Shown in pieces: positions 1-8,783 of a DNA stretch of 64,000 nt. This stretch comes from Paludibacteraceae bacterium. GTDB taxonomy: Bacteria > Bacteroidota > Bacteroidia > Bacteroidales > Paludibacteraceae. Positions within the stretch are counted from its first letter, which is position 1; each line of letters begins with the position of its first letter. The notes under the pieces were generated by a model that saw only the letters and a program-made list of their open reading frames with translations, had not been told where the DNA came from and made no database searches. The stretch is taken from NCBI GenBank assembly GCA_017464475.1, contig JAFTZQ010000004.1, forward strand, positions 17,051 through 81,050, written 5' to 3'. The position numbers and the translations under genes were made by a program.

Positions 1-38
1 TTCAAGACATACTCAAACGCATCATCTTTTTGGGACAT
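1..38 (-). CDS. 5' end of an unidentified gene running off the left edge
   Basis: An ATG on the minus strand at 38-36 opens a frame reading MSQKDDAFEYVL before the window ends. It lies about 19 bases downstream of a well-formed minus-strand promoter (57-88), which is the main reason to believe it is a real start. Only 12 residues are visible, so no family can be assigned. Confidence 0.5.
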   Translation of the reverse strand, partial: MSQKDDAFEYVL

Positions 39-56
39 AACACTCAAATTTTGCTG

Positions 57-88
57 CAAAATTACCGCTTTTTTTTCAAATACGCAAA
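57..88 (-). promoter_or_regulatory. Bacteroidetes -33/-7 promoter, leftward
   Basis: On the minus strand TTTG (88-85) is followed after exactly 20 bases by TAATTTTG (64-57). The spacer contains an A8 tract. It points to the partial gene at the left edge. Confidence 0.75.
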
Positions 89-113
89 TAAAGCGATTAA
101 AATCGCTCAAAAA

Positions 114-145
114 TTTGCGTATGTCCGATTTTTATCGTAAATTTG
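114..145 (+). promoter_or_regulatory. Bacteroidetes -33/-7 promoter for the DUF4301 gene
   Basis: TTTG (114-117), 20 bases, TAAATTTG (138-145); the gene starts at 185. Its -33 box sits in one arm of an inverted repeat (80-89 with 113-122) whose other arm holds the -33 box of the leftward promoter. Confidence 0.75.
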
Positions 146-184
146 CAGCGCAAATCAGCCAATTAATTAAAAACTTATCATACC

Positions 185-1546
185 ATGACAAATTTCAGCA
201 CACAAGACCTGGAGCAGTTGCAGGCTCGAGGCATTTCAGTAGAGAAAGCGGAAGCGCAGTTGGAGTGCTTCCGAAACGGTTTTCCTGAGTTAGACATCGT
301 CGCTCCGGCATCAACGAAAAAGGGTATTTTGGCTCCGAAGCGTGCCGAGCAGGAGAAGTATATCGAGGCATGGCAGGAGTACCTGAAAGAGGGACATAAG
401 ATCCTGAAGTTCGTTCCTGCTTCCGGAGCAGCCAGCCGTATGTTCAAGAACCTCTTCCAATACTTGGAGGACGGCATTGAGACGCCGTTCATTCAGGATT
501 TTCTGGCGCACAAAGACCAGTTCGCTTTTGGTCCGCAGTTGGCAGGCAAAGAGGGTCAGGAGGCGGTTCGTTACCTGCTGAACGACATGCACTATGGCGA
601 GCTGCCGAAGGGTCTGCTGCTGTTCCATAAATATCGCGATGGGGCGCGCACGCCTGCGTTGGAGCACTTGGTGGAGGGTGCGCAATATTGCGTAGCACCG
701 GCGAAGGACGGCGAGAAACCGACCGTCTATCTGCATTTCACAGTGAGCCACGACCACCTGCCGCTTTTCCGTCAGCATATAGCAGAGAACTTGCCTAAGT
801 TCGAAGCCAAGTACGGCGTGAAATACGACGTTACGTTCAGTGAGCAGTTGCCGAGTACGGATACCTTGGCGGCTAATCCGGACGGTACGCCGTTCCGAAC
901 GAAGGACGGTAAGTTACTCTTCCGTCCGGGCGGACACGGTGCGTTGATCGAGAACCTGAACCAGCAGGACGCCGACATCGTCTTTATCAAGAATATAGAC
1001 AATGTGGTGCCGGATCGGCTGAAGAAAGACACGATCCGCTACAAACAGATCCTTGCGGGTGTGTTAGTGACCGAGCAGAAGCGTGTCTTTGAGGCATTGC
1101 AGGATCCGAACCTGAGCGACGAAGAGCGTGCGCGACTGAACCGACCGATCCGTGTATGCGGCGTAGTGAAGAACACCGGCGAACCCGGTGGCGGTCCGTT
1201 CCTGGTACGCGAGGCAGACGGCAGTATTTCTTGTCAGATCTTGGAGTCCAGCCAGATCAGCGATCCCGAACTGATGAAACAGAGTACCCATTTCAATCCG
1301 GTGGATCTGGTATGCGCTATACGCGACTACGAAGGCAAACCGTTTGACCTGCCGTCGTTCGTTGATCCGCAGACGGGCTTTATCTCCAACAAGAGCAAGG
1401 ACGGCAAGGAACTCCTTGCGCTGGAGTTGCCGGGTCTCTGGAACGGTGCAATGAGCCGCTGGAACACTATCTTTGTCGAAGTGCCGGTGAGCACGTTCAA
1501 CCCCGTCAAGACGGTGAACGACCTCTTACGAGAGCAACATCAATAA
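185..1546 (+). CDS. DUF4301 family protein
   Basis: A 453-residue cytoplasmic protein with no signal peptide or membrane segment. It matches the Bacteroidetes-restricted DUF4301 family, whose function is unknown to me. Three segments recall nucleotide-sugar pyrophosphorylases: a glycine/alanine-rich segment FVPASGAASRMFK near residue 80, RPGGHGALIENLN near 255, and FIKNIDNVVPD near 275. In UDP-sugar pyrophosphorylases equivalent motifs bind the nucleotide and the metal. A nucleotidyltransferase-like fold is therefore my inference. The ATG at 185 fits the promoter at 114-145. The gene stands alone and ends just before a bidirectional terminator. Confidence 0.8.
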   Translation: MTNFSTQDLEQLQARGISVEKAEAQLECFRNGFPELDIVAPASTKKGILAPKRAEQEKYIEAWQEYLKEGHKILKFVPASGAASRMFKNLFQYLEDGIETPFIQDFLAHKDQFAFGPQLAGKEGQEAVRYLLNDMHYGELPKGLLLFHKYRDGARTPALEHLVEGAQYCVAPAKDGEKPTVYLHFTVSHDHLPLFRQHIAENLPKFEAKYGVKYDVTFSEQLPSTDTLAANPDGTPFRTKDGKLLFRPGGHGALIENLNQQDADIVFIKNIDNVVPDRLKKDTIRYKQILAGVLVTEQKRVFEALQDPNLSDEERARLNRPIRVCGVVKNTGEPGGGPFLVREADGSISCQILESSQISDPELMKQSTHFNPVDLVCAIRDYEGKPFDLPSFVDPQTGFISNKSKDGKELLALELPGLWNGAMSRWNTIFVEVPVSTFNPVKTVNDLLREQHQ

Positions 1547-1576
1547 AAAGTCAGCTGGTCCGTCCCCCCCCAAAAA

Positions 1577-1610
1577 AAACAAGCGTCTCAATAATGAGGC
1601 GCTTGTTTTT
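1577..1610. terminator. Bidirectional intrinsic terminator
   Basis: A hairpin with arms AACAAGCGtCTCA and TGAGgCGCTTGTT around a short loop is flanked by A-runs on the left and T-runs on the right. It can stop both the DUF4301 transcript and the converging minus-strand operon. Confidence 0.8.
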
Positions 1611-1613
1611 GTT

Positions 1614-1645
1614 CCCTCCCTTGAGGGGAGGGTTAGGGTGGGGTT
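1614..1645 (+). repeat. G-rich TTGA-centred palindromic element (intergenic copy)
   Basis: Reads CCCTCCC-TTGA-GGGGAGGG followed by the asymmetric tail TTAGGGTGGGGTT. This is the reference form of an element found about a dozen times in the window. Its last two bases overlap the stop codon of the adjacent minus-strand gene. Confidence 0.85.
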
Positions 1646-4598
1646 ATTTCACTCTTACGCCGGTGGCGTTGTAGATCGTGCCATTCGGACGGACGATGTA
1701 GAGTTGTCCTTCGTGCAGGATTTTCTCTCCCCTTGAGGGGGAGTCGGAGGGGGTTTCTATTCCCCAGAGGGCGTTCGGATCCTCGTCGTACATACCTACG
1801 TGGTCGCGGATCGTGCCATAGGTGGAGAAATTGAACGAGTTGCAGAACATCTCCATGAACTTACCTACATAGGTCTTGCCGTCCGATCCTACCAGACGGA
1901 ACGAACCGGTGTAGTAGCCGTAGGCATATCCGCTCTCTGCTTTCTCCTCGTCATAGCCGTCGAACTGGAGGCGGAGCTCAGCGTCTGTAGCCATGATGGC
2001 ATCTTCTTGTTTGCCGTTGACGTTAATATAGCAGCTCTCTGCGTCAATACCGCCGCGCGCTACATTATACACGCCGGAGATCGCACGCTCTTTGTCCGTA
2101 TAGATCAGGAAGGTCGGCATAGGATAGCCTGTTCCGCCTGCCTCATTGGTAGCGAAAGTGATGTACCATCCGTACTTGCCGGCAGGGAACTGAGCTACGT
2201 ATTCATCAAGGTAAGCAGCCTCCATGCCCCATACATCCATGACGATTGCGTCCTCCGGAATGTCTGCTGCTTTGGAGACGAAATCAGCACCGGCGATGGC
2301 GTTGGAAGCCTCGAAATAGTTTCCGTTCTCGCCTTCGTTGAACGCCTGTACCGTCCATGACCAGGTGCCGTCTTTCGGCATTGTGGTCGTTTTGGATTTG
2401 CCGTTGACGGTGAGGGTGGCGTAGAATTCGCCGTCGCAGAAGAGGGTGATCACATACCGGTCGGCGGTGGAAGTGGCATCCCAAGAGAAGGTGACGTTGT
2501 CCCCGCCGAAGACTTCCGCCTTGAGGTTGGTGGGTTCGAAGTTATTGACACCTACGGTGAAAGAAACCGTTACCTCCGGTCCTAACGGGTTGTTGTTTTT
2601 GTCGATCACTTGCACGATAGTGGTGTACGACAGCCCTTCCTCTACGTTGACGGTCAGCGGGCTCTCGGGACGGGTCTTGGTGTCGAGGTTGTCGTAAGCA
2701 ACGGTCTCGCCCGCCCATACGCGGACATAGACGCGCTCGCCTTGTCCGAACTCGGGCGCAGTCCACGAGAGAGTGGCGGTGGTCTTGTCGTCGGCGACAG
2801 AAACAGCCAGATCGGTCACTTTCTTCTCCACCAGCGTGAAGGGGATAGTAGCCAGTACTTCGCCTGCGGAGTAGCCTCCGTCAGTGCCTTGTACCAGCGC
2901 CATCACTTGGATCTGGTAGGTGCCGGGTTTGAGACCCAGAACAGGCGAAACGGCGGTTCCGATATTGATCACAGAGCCAGCCCACGCGTCGCCACGCATC
3001 ATACCGTCTTCGTCCACATTGAGGATCCATTTGGTGGAGCAATAGTATTTGTTCTCGTAATCTTCGTCCTCGGAGAAGCCGATGCCGTCCTGATAAGCGA
3101 ACCGGTCGCACTCTTCGGTGGTCGGGGTGATGCCGGCAATCAACGTACCGTTGGCGTCTGCCAGACCGATAGCGAAGGCGGTGTTGTTATAGGAATACCA
3201 AGTGAACGAAGCCTCGCAATAACTCAATGCCCAGATACCTGCGTCGGGAATATCCTCATCGTTCAGGTCCACATTGGCTGCTTCGCCGATCTTGGCTACT
3301 ACGAAATTATCGAGCGCAAAAGAGCAATAGTCGCTGGTACCTCCGGCGAAGCGGAAGGCGATGAACTTCGCGTTCGCGGGCAGATCCTCCAGAGAGATGG
3401 TCACATGCTGGTAGGTGAGCGATTTGGCGAGCGTTTGTAGGGAGACAAAGGTGGAAGCCTTGTTGGGGTTGGTCATATATCCGATCTCGGGCGAACCGCA
3501 GGTAGCGTCGGTCATGCTGGTCTTGTAGTCGAAGGCTACCTCGAGGGTGTTGAGCGCTTCGGTGAAGGTCGGCATGGCGAAAACCTGTTCGCTGTTCGGA
3601 CCGCCGCCCAGCGCCTGCAGGTGTGCCTGACCGTTGACGGTAGAGGCATTGCCTTCGTCGTCATAAGTCTTGTCTTTGACCACGCTGAGCGTGCCCTTGG
3701 TTGCGACTGTCCAGCAATCGGGCTCGGCTACATCGAATCCGGAACCGGTCTGGTCGCGGGTGAAGGTCTCAATCCATGGAATAGCGAATGACTCGCAGGG
3801 GGTCTTGAATGCTATTCTCGGCGCGAGGCTCTGCTCGTCTGAGGAGCAGTAGGAGCGAACGTAGAAGACATAGTCGGTCTCCTCGTAGAGGTTGTTGAGC
3901 GTCGCGGTCTTAGCCGTCACAAGCGTCGCTGTAGTCCAGTCTGCCTCTTCGCTGTCCTCTACCAGCACGTATTGGTATTGGGCTGCGTCGCCTTGCCATG
4001 TGAAAGTGGCTGAATGGGCGTCCAAATTGCTCAGAACGATGTCGGAGGGGTTCTCGCAGGAGGAAGTGCCTTTGAGCGAAACGCCTTTAATGTCAGTAAG
4101 ATAAATCTTGTCTGCATCATTCGCTTGGTGAAAAGCAATGTAGATAGAACTACCCTGATACGCAGAAAGGTCAATGGTGTACTCTTTCCACTCGCTTTTC
4201 CATAGTTGGTGTGCTGCGTCGCCTTTTTTAGTAGAAGTGTAGTACGTGTCTAACACCTCGAACGAAGTGACATCAGTCCCCGCCAGAGATACCTCAATAC
4301 GTAGTTCTCCATTAGATGCGTTGTCACCAATCATAGCGGAGAATTTTAGATCCTCTCCTGCTGCCGGTTTGAGTTGAGGAGTAATAAGATACCCATCTCC
4401 CCAACCGTAGTTGCCGGGAATCATGGCGCATGTTTTACCCGCTTTAGCGGTCTTTGACCAAACATTGCCGGTTCCTCCGTTAATAACGGTCCATCCTTCG
4501 GGCGGGAAACTCTCGCCCTCAAAGCCTTCATTGAGTTGCTGTGCATAGAGACCTGTGCTGAGCAACACGGCGCACAAAAAAGAAAAGAATTGTTTCAT
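1644..4598 (-). CDS. Large secreted jellyroll/fibronectin-III protein with sorting-like tail
   Basis: About 984 residues. The signal peptide is MKQFFSFLCAVLLSTGLYAQ. A 'choice-of-anchor J'/cleaved-adhesin type jellyroll follows (about 22-175, beginning NEGFEGESFPPEGWT), then an FnIII domain (180-265), a second MAM-like sandwich (270-440), further FnIII-like domains (590-760) and a C-terminal beta domain. The last 25 residues carry the tail seen in several proteins here (GQLYIVR ... IYNATGVRVK). I chose the ATG at 4598 because the promoter -7 box (4639-4646) lies downstream of the longer possible start at 4652. A G-rich element is inserted in frame just before the tail (residues SDSPSRGEKI). 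Probably a cell-surface adhesin or binding protein; no catalytic motif seen. Confidence 0.75.
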   Translation of the reverse strand: MKQFFSFLCAVLLSTGLYAQQLNEGFEGESFPPEGWTVINGGTGNVWSKTAKAGKTCAMIPGNYGWGDGYLITPQLKPAAGEDLKFSAMIGDNASNGELRIEVSLAGTDVTSFEVLDTYYTSTKKGDAAHQLWKSEWKEYTIDLSAYQGSSIYIAFHQANDADKIYLTDIKGVSLKGTSSCENPSDIVLSNLDAHSATFTWQGDAAQYQYVLVEDSEEADWTTATLVTAKTATLNNLYEETDYVFYVRSYCSSDEQSLAPRIAFKTPCESFAIPWIETFTRDQTGSGFDVAEPDCWTVATKGTLSVVKDKTYDDEGNASTVNGQAHLQALGGGPNSEQVFAMPTFTEALNTLEVAFDYKTSMTDATCGSPEIGYMTNPNKASTFVSLQTLAKSLTYQHVTISLEDLPANAKFIAFRFAGGTSDYCSFALDNFVVAKIGEAANVDLNDEDIPDAGIWALSYCEASFTWYSYNNTAFAIGLADANGTLIAGITPTTEECDRFAYQDGIGFSEDEDYENKYYCSTKWILNVDEDGMMRGDAWAGSVINIGTAVSPVLGLKPGTYQIQVMALVQGTDGGYSAGEVLATIPFTLVEKKVTDLAVSVADDKTTATLSWTAPEFGQGERVYVRVWAGETVAYDNLDTKTRPESPLTVNVEEGLSYTTIVQVIDKNNNPLGPEVTVSFTVGVNNFEPTNLKAEVFGGDNVTFSWDATSTADRYVITLFCDGEFYATLTVNGKSKTTTMPKDGTWSWTVQAFNEGENGNYFEASNAIAGADFVSKAADIPEDAIVMDVWGMEAAYLDEYVAQFPAGKYGWYITFATNEAGGTGYPMPTFLIYTDKERAISGVYNVARGGIDAESCYINVNGKQEDAIMATDAELRLQFDGYDEEKAESGYAYGYYTGSFRLVGSDGKTYVGKFMEMFCNSFNFSTYGTIRDHVGMYDEDPNALWGIETPSDSPSRGEKILHEGQLYIVRPNGTIYNATGVRVK
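1725..1756 (+). repeat. G-rich TTGA palindromic element inside a coding region
   Basis: CTCTCCCC-TTGA-GGGGGAG plus the tail TCGGAGGGGGTTT. Read on the minus strand it encodes the linker PSDSPSRGE immediately ahead of the C-terminal tail of the 1644-4598 protein. Confidence 0.8.
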
Positions 4599-4638
4599 AT
4601 TTGTCCTGTGTTGAAGTTTAATCACCCCAAAAAGCCTG

Positions 4639-4670
4639 CAAAAATACAACATTTATTTCATTTGTGCAAG
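4639..4670 (-). promoter_or_regulatory. Bacteroidetes promoter for the large surface protein
   Basis: Minus strand: CTTG (4670-4667), 20 bases, TATTTTTG (4646-4639). It shows the surface-protein gene can be transcribed separately from the upstream operon. Confidence 0.6.
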
Positions 4671-4689
4671 TGATATTGACAAAAACATA

Positions 4690-4719
4690 GAAAAATATTG
4701 CATTTTTGTCGAAATGCAA
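4690..4719 (-). terminator. Intrinsic terminator after the DUF5020 gene
   Basis: Minus strand: TTGCATTT, a short loop, AAATGCAA, then TATTTTT. It ends the 12.5-4.8 kb operon about 110 bases beyond its last stop codon. Confidence 0.55.
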
Positions 4720-4794
4720 CATTAATAAGGACAAATCCGTGGGTCTTCCGTGGTTGTTTCGGGTTACAGAAACGTGACTGCCAACATCAAGAAG

Positions 4795-4832
4795 TCTGAA
4801 GGCTGATGGCTGACAGCTGAAGGCTGAAAGTC
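4795..4832. repeat. Word repeat of the 'ctgaaggctgaaag' type
   Basis: Imperfect tandem repeats built from ctgaaggctgatgg and ctgacagctgaagg abut the stop codon of the DUF5020 gene. The same words recur inside the SpoU methyltransferase gene (17163-17298), before the tail of the 35792 gene, inside the phosphorylase gene and inside the GH30 gene. Confidence 0.7.
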
Positions 4833-5681
4833 TTAGTCAAAACACCACTTGATGCCGAGGCAAGGGTTACACATAAATCCTTTGCCGATGAAATTATAAC
4901 TGAACTCGATTTCGGTACCAATATTCAGGTTCGGACAGTTGAACCATCGTCCGACGTTGTACCATAGTTGCGGTTCGGAGATGAAAACAAACGATTGCTT
5001 CGTCGGGTCGGTATAGGTGCTGTTTTGGTAGTCCGGCACGAGCAGTTTCTGTCCCCATATATCGAGGAAGCCGGAGAAGCGTAGTCCGGGCAGCGTGCAG
5101 AAATCGTCGCAGCCCCAGACGAAGGTAAACTGTAAGGGGATTTGGTTTCCGGCTTGCCGGATCCATTGACCGCCTGCGTCCTTGTACTGCCACATGTTAT
5201 ACTCGTCCACAACGTATTTGAAGAGCAGTTCGAGGTTGAAAATATTCTTGTAGTCCGCTGTATGGAGGCAGTAGTTCAGTCCGACGAGCGCGGCATGGTT
5301 GATGCCGTAGCCTCGGATGTCTCCGATCAGGTCTTTGTAGAGCCCCAGACCGCCGTTGTATTCCACTTGGACGGACAGGTCTTTGGCGGGCGTTTGCGAC
5401 CAGAAATTGAGACACCGAGCGATCTCGAAATAGCCCATGAAAGGTGTGTTCTTCGGGTCGGAAGGGTGGATATTATAGTCCAGATCGATGAAAGCGAATG
5501 TATTGCCCCAGGGATCGGGATAGAAGAGTTCGAGCGTCGTAGTGACGCGGTTGGAACGCTGGTTTTGGCAAGCCGTTCCGCGCGATCCGAAGTCGTAATA
5601 AACTTGCAGGTTCGTGCCTGCACTCGCTATGAGCGAGCACAGACACAAACCTACGGTCACTATGAAAGTCTTACCTTTCAC
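4833..5681 (-). CDS. DUF5020 family outer-membrane beta-barrel, Tsx-like
   Basis: 282 residues with a signal peptide (MKGKTFIVTVGLCLCSLIASAG) followed by alternating amphipathic strands, ending in aromatic/charged residues (GIKWCFD) as outer-membrane barrels do. The sequence fits DUF5020, which resembles the nucleoside-specific channel Tsx (general family knowledge). The start is a GTG lying inside a word repeat (gtgaaaggtgaaaattg); no good ATG exists. It follows the triple OB-fold gene by 17 bases on the same strand. Together with the S1/P1 nuclease upstream it suggests a channel for nucleosides or nucleotides. The substrate is inferred, not shown. Confidence 0.7.
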   Translation of the reverse strand: MKGKTFIVTVGLCLCSLIASAGTNLQVYYDFGSRGTACQNQRSNRVTTTLELFYPDPWGNTFAFIDLDYNIHPSDPKNTPFMGYFEIARCLNFWSQTPAKDLSVQVEYNGGLGLYKDLIGDIRGYGINHAALVGLNYCLHTADYKNIFNLELLFKYVVDEYNMWQYKDAGGQWIRQAGNQIPLQFTFVWGCDDFCTLPGLRFSGFLDIWGQKLLVPDYQNSTYTDPTKQSFVFISEPQLWYNVGRWFNCPNLNIGTEIEFSYNFIGKGFMCNPCLGIKWCFD

Positions 5682-5714
5682 CTTTCAATTTTCACCTTTC
5701 ACCTTTCAATTTTC
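5672..5714. repeat. Word repeat 'gaaaggtgaaa' providing a start and a stop codon
   Basis: On the minus strand, repeats of gaaaggtgaaaattg form the last codons and TGA stop of the OB-fold gene (stop 5701-5699), the 17-base gap, and the GTG start of DUF5020 (5681). The same words lie upstream of the 41509 gene in the other orientation (41409-41468). Confidence 0.7.
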
Positions 5715-6889
5715 GCGCCCAGTGCATTGTAGCGGACACCGTTGCGGATGATGACTACTTGCCCGTCCTCAATGCGTTTGAGGGCTTTTGCTTCGTCAGC
5801 AGTGTTCTCAATACCTTCGCCAAAGAAGATCTCAATAGAGCCTCCCTCTACAGTCTCAGCAAGGTCAATTTCCGGCAGTTCCTTATCGGGATCAGCAGCC
5901 TTATAGTAACGCTTCAATGCAGCGGTAACAGTTACTTTGCGACCGATAGTGAGGAGCGCAGCCTCTTCTGCCGTTACTTTGACGCGGTAAGCCTCGAAAT
6001 CGTAGGTCGGGTTAGCCATGTCGTCGGTCATGAAGAAGGAGATGTTGTTGTACTGCTCGCTGTAAGCGATAGCGATCGAGTCCACATAGCCGGTTACAGC
6101 ATAGAGATCGTCTGAAGTAGCACCTTTTTCCATAGCCATAACAGCAGCAACAGCTCCTGCTACATTCACTTCGTTGATTACGATTTCCTCTTTGCTCTTC
6201 TCAATCAACTCAATACGACCGTTGGAGATCTCAATTACACCACCATAGTTGTACAGTTTGCCGATTACAACAACGGAGTCGCCTTTGCCGAACTCTGCTT
6301 CGTCAGCGGTACAGTTGTAGGGTTTGAATACTTGGTCACCGCAAGCCATTTCGAAGGTGTGCTGACCGTAGTTATTCACGGCATCGGTGCCCTTTACACG
6401 ACCGTAAACGCGGAATACCTCAGCCGAGTAGTCTTTGTCATTGAGAGAAGCACCTTCTTCCAACGCTTCGCAAACGGTAGCGTTAATAGTGTCAATCTTA
6501 ACCTCTGCGCGCTCCAGGATAGCGACATCGCCGTTCTTGATCTCGGGAGCATTGTTGTAGTTCATGATTTTGCCGGTAACGGAGATCTTGTCGCCGACGT
6601 TCAGCGCCTCGTGTCCGGGCAGGTTGCACCAGTAGCCCTGTACTGTTTTCTGAGATCCTTTGCTGTCGTCCATCCAGAAAGTCTGTTGGTCGATCGAAGC
6701 GTCGGTACGGGAAGGGCTGATGGCACCATTCGTGTTGGTCACATAGCCTGTCACGGTGTACACGGTTTCCGTTTCGCTACCGGATTGAGCAGGCATCAAA
6801 GTGACTGCTTCTGCACAAGTGATCGATTCTTGAGCGTTGATGCTCATTGCAGCAAACAGGATTGCTGCGAGAGAGAAAATCTTTTTCAT
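5699..6889 (-). CDS. Secreted triple OB-fold protein with sorting-like tail
   Basis: 396 residues. Signal peptide MKKIFSLAAILFAAMSINAQ. Three related beta-barrel modules follow, each with a pattern like 'YTVTGYV ... VGDKISVTGKI' (about 25-130, 140-225 and 235-355), as in bacterial OB-fold domains that accompany extracellular nucleases. The C-terminus has the shared tail (GQVVIIRNGVRYNALGAKI). Spacing to the lipoprotein gene upstream is 34 bases, indicating one operon. OB-folds commonly bind single-stranded nucleic acid or oligosaccharide; given the nuclease, receptor and Tsx-like barrel nearby I favour nucleic acid, as inference. Confidence 0.7.
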   Translation of the reverse strand: MKKIFSLAAILFAAMSINAQESITCAEAVTLMPAQSGSETETVYTVTGYVTNTNGAISPSRTDASIDQQTFWMDDSKGSQKTVQGYWCNLPGHEALNVGDKISVTGKIMNYNNAPEIKNGDVAILERAEVKIDTINATVCEALEEGASLNDKDYSAEVFRVYGRVKGTDAVNNYGQHTFEMACGDQVFKPYNCTADEAEFGKGDSVVVIGKLYNYGGVIEISNGRIELIEKSKEEIVINEVNVAGAVAAVMAMEKGATSDDLYAVTGYVDSIAIAYSEQYNNISFFMTDDMANPTYDFEAYRVKVTAEEAALLTIGRKVTVTAALKRYYKAADPDKELPEIDLAETVEGGSIEIFFGEGIENTADEAKALKRIEDGQVVIIRNGVRYNALGAKIER

Positions 6890-6923
6890 TTGACTAATAA
6901 TTTTGATTAATTAATAGGGTAAA

Positions 6924-8726
6924 TTATTCATTGTTTTCTTCCTCTGCGGGTTCAGCGAGCAGAAGATTTTGGATTTCCCATGTGGGAGCGGAAGCGACGT
7001 CCACGCCGTCGATGTCCGTGTCGTAGCGGAAGGCGATGACGATGGTCTTGCCGTTGTATTCGGAGAGGTCAAAGATACCGGAGCTCTGGAATACCCAGTT
7101 GCTGCCGTCCGGCAGGTCAGCAGGCCATGCCAGTTGTTTCCATTCGGTGGAAGTCACATCGCCGGTGTAGTTGTCGGTCACCATGACGTTGAGCCATTTG
7201 GGGTTGTTGGTGACATCGCCGTAGCGCACCGCCTGATCAAACGTCAGTTGCGGTTTGACGCTCTTCTTGAGCCGTATATTCGGCGAGATGAGCCAGTCTT
7301 CCACACGGTGGTTCGTGCCGCTGACATAAGCCGAAGCGGTCATACCGTACGCCGCTTGGTAACGCCAGATATAGTTCAGTCCGTCCAGCGAGACATGTTG
7401 GATCGTGAACTTACCCGGTCCTTCGCCCACGAACTTCGCCTGCAGGTACGTAGATATATTCGCCATCCACGCATTGTTTTTGCGCTCGAAGGACATGGTC
7501 TCGGTAATATAGCCGGTGGTCAGAATGAACTCGGTGCCGTTGACTACCCATTCGTCTGCCGTAGCGCCGTTCTTGCCCATGTACGCCACGAGATAGATCT
7601 CTTTGTCGGCGGCATAAGGATAAGTCGCTTGCAGGTACTTGAGAATGATGCCCATGTCTGTGATCTGGCTCACTCCTGCGGATTCATAGATCCGTTGCGG
7701 CAGTGCGATCGCAGCTTTCAGTTGCTCGTTGGCGTAAGGAGCCCATCCGTCTGCGGTCAGTTGGTAGATCGCATTGACGGTCTCGAAATGTCGTGCTTGT
7801 CTGGCTTTTCTCGGAGCCGAAGAAGGATTAGCCGGGGTGTGGCTGACATAGACGGCGTCGAGGATCTGCGGTTCGCCGCTCTCCTCGGAATAGCGTCCGA
7901 TGATAGTGATGGCGTCGCCGGTCTGAATACCTTTGTCTTTCCAGACTTTGTTGCCGTCCTCGTCGGTCAGACCATAGACGTAGATACTTGCTTCGCCGTC
8001 CACCATGTAGAAACGTCCGGAGATAGTGGATTTGACTTCGCCTACATAGCCGCTTATCTGGTGTTTCTTCTCGTCCGGGAAGGCGAGTAACTCGCTGAGT
8101 GTCAGTTCGTACGGCAGGAAATCCGACAACTCCGACGGATCGGGCTCGTCTTCGCTATATACATAAGAGATCAACGCGATCTGTCCTTCTTTGGCATTGG
8201 CTATCTTGCCGCTCAGGAATGCCGGAATGCCGGTCACCGTAGCCGGAGTGAGGTAGTCCGCTCCGCGTTTCTGCCAGATGGTCTCGTAGTCGTTTGTGGT
8301 AAGGGCAAAACCCTGTGCGCCGGTGAACTCCTTGACGCGGCTGGATTTGCCTTCGCGCATCGTATAGAGCACATCGCAGGTTGTACCATTGTCCAAGTAC
8401 GGGAACTTGCTTTGCATCAATGCCGGTACGTACATGTCCGCTGAGGCGGTTTCTGTGAACGATTTCTCGGTAGCGATAGCCATCAACTCTTTCAGTCCGG
8501 TGGAGTCCGTAGGATCGAGCGCAAGGGCTTTCGCTTTGTTCTCCTCAAAGGTAGTCAGCAGTTTGTAGTCATCGTCGGTCAGTTCGTACGTCATGCCGGT
8601 ACGTACATCGGTGATCTGCGGATCGCCGTTGCCCATGTATTTCTCATCGAAATAGTTCTCGCACGAAGTACCGAGAGACAAAGTACCAAGTACCAAGGCT
8701 GCGCCTAAAATATAGTTTGCTTTCAT
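6924..8726 (-). CDS. Surface lipoprotein with OB-fold and choice-of-anchor J domains
   Basis: About 600 residues. The lipobox LGTSC follows a short hydrophobic leader. The first 180 residues resemble no family I can name. An OB-fold module follows at roughly 225-305 (HQISGYVGEV ... GDAITIIGRYS), and a C-terminal jellyroll of the choice-of-anchor J type at about 440-590 (VEDWLISPNIRLKK ... TIVIAFRYDTD). The start is ATG 8726; the longer frame would need a TTG at 8735 that lies in a word repeat. It sits directly downstream of a TonB-dependent receptor, in the position of a SusD-like partner, but has no SusD homology. Probably a ligand-capturing lipoprotein paired with that receptor. Confidence 0.7.
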   Translation of the reverse strand: MKANYILGAALVLGTLSLGTSCENYFDEKYMGNGDPQITDVRTGMTYELTDDDYKLLTTFEENKAKALALDPTDSTGLKELMAIATEKSFTETASADMYVPALMQSKFPYLDNGTTCDVLYTMREGKSSRVKEFTGAQGFALTTNDYETIWQKRGADYLTPATVTGIPAFLSGKIANAKEGQIALISYVYSEDEPDPSELSDFLPYELTLSELLAFPDEKKHQISGYVGEVKSTISGRFYMVDGEASIYVYGLTDEDGNKVWKDKGIQTGDAITIIGRYSEESGEPQILDAVYVSHTPANPSSAPRKARQARHFETVNAIYQLTADGWAPYANEQLKAAIALPQRIYESAGVSQITDMGIILKYLQATYPYAADKEIYLVAYMGKNGATADEWVVNGTEFILTTGYITETMSFERKNNAWMANISTYLQAKFVGEGPGKFTIQHVSLDGLNYIWRYQAAYGMTASAYVSGTNHRVEDWLISPNIRLKKSVKPQLTFDQAVRYGDVTNNPKWLNVMVTDNYTGDVTSTEWKQLAWPADLPDGSNWVFQSSGIFDLSEYNGKTIVIAFRYDTDIDGVDVASAPTWEIQNLLLAEPAEEENNE

Positions 8727-8783
8727 AATCTTCAAATTTTCAAATTATCAAATCTTCAAATTATCAAATCTTCAAATCTTTTA
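8727..8783. repeat. Word repeat 'caaatcttcaaattatc' between receptor and lipoprotein genes
   Basis: Tandem imperfect repeats of 'atcttcaaatt' and 'ttatcaaatc' fill the whole gap between the two genes. Similar words precede the GH3 gene at 61293-61330. Confidence 0.7.
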
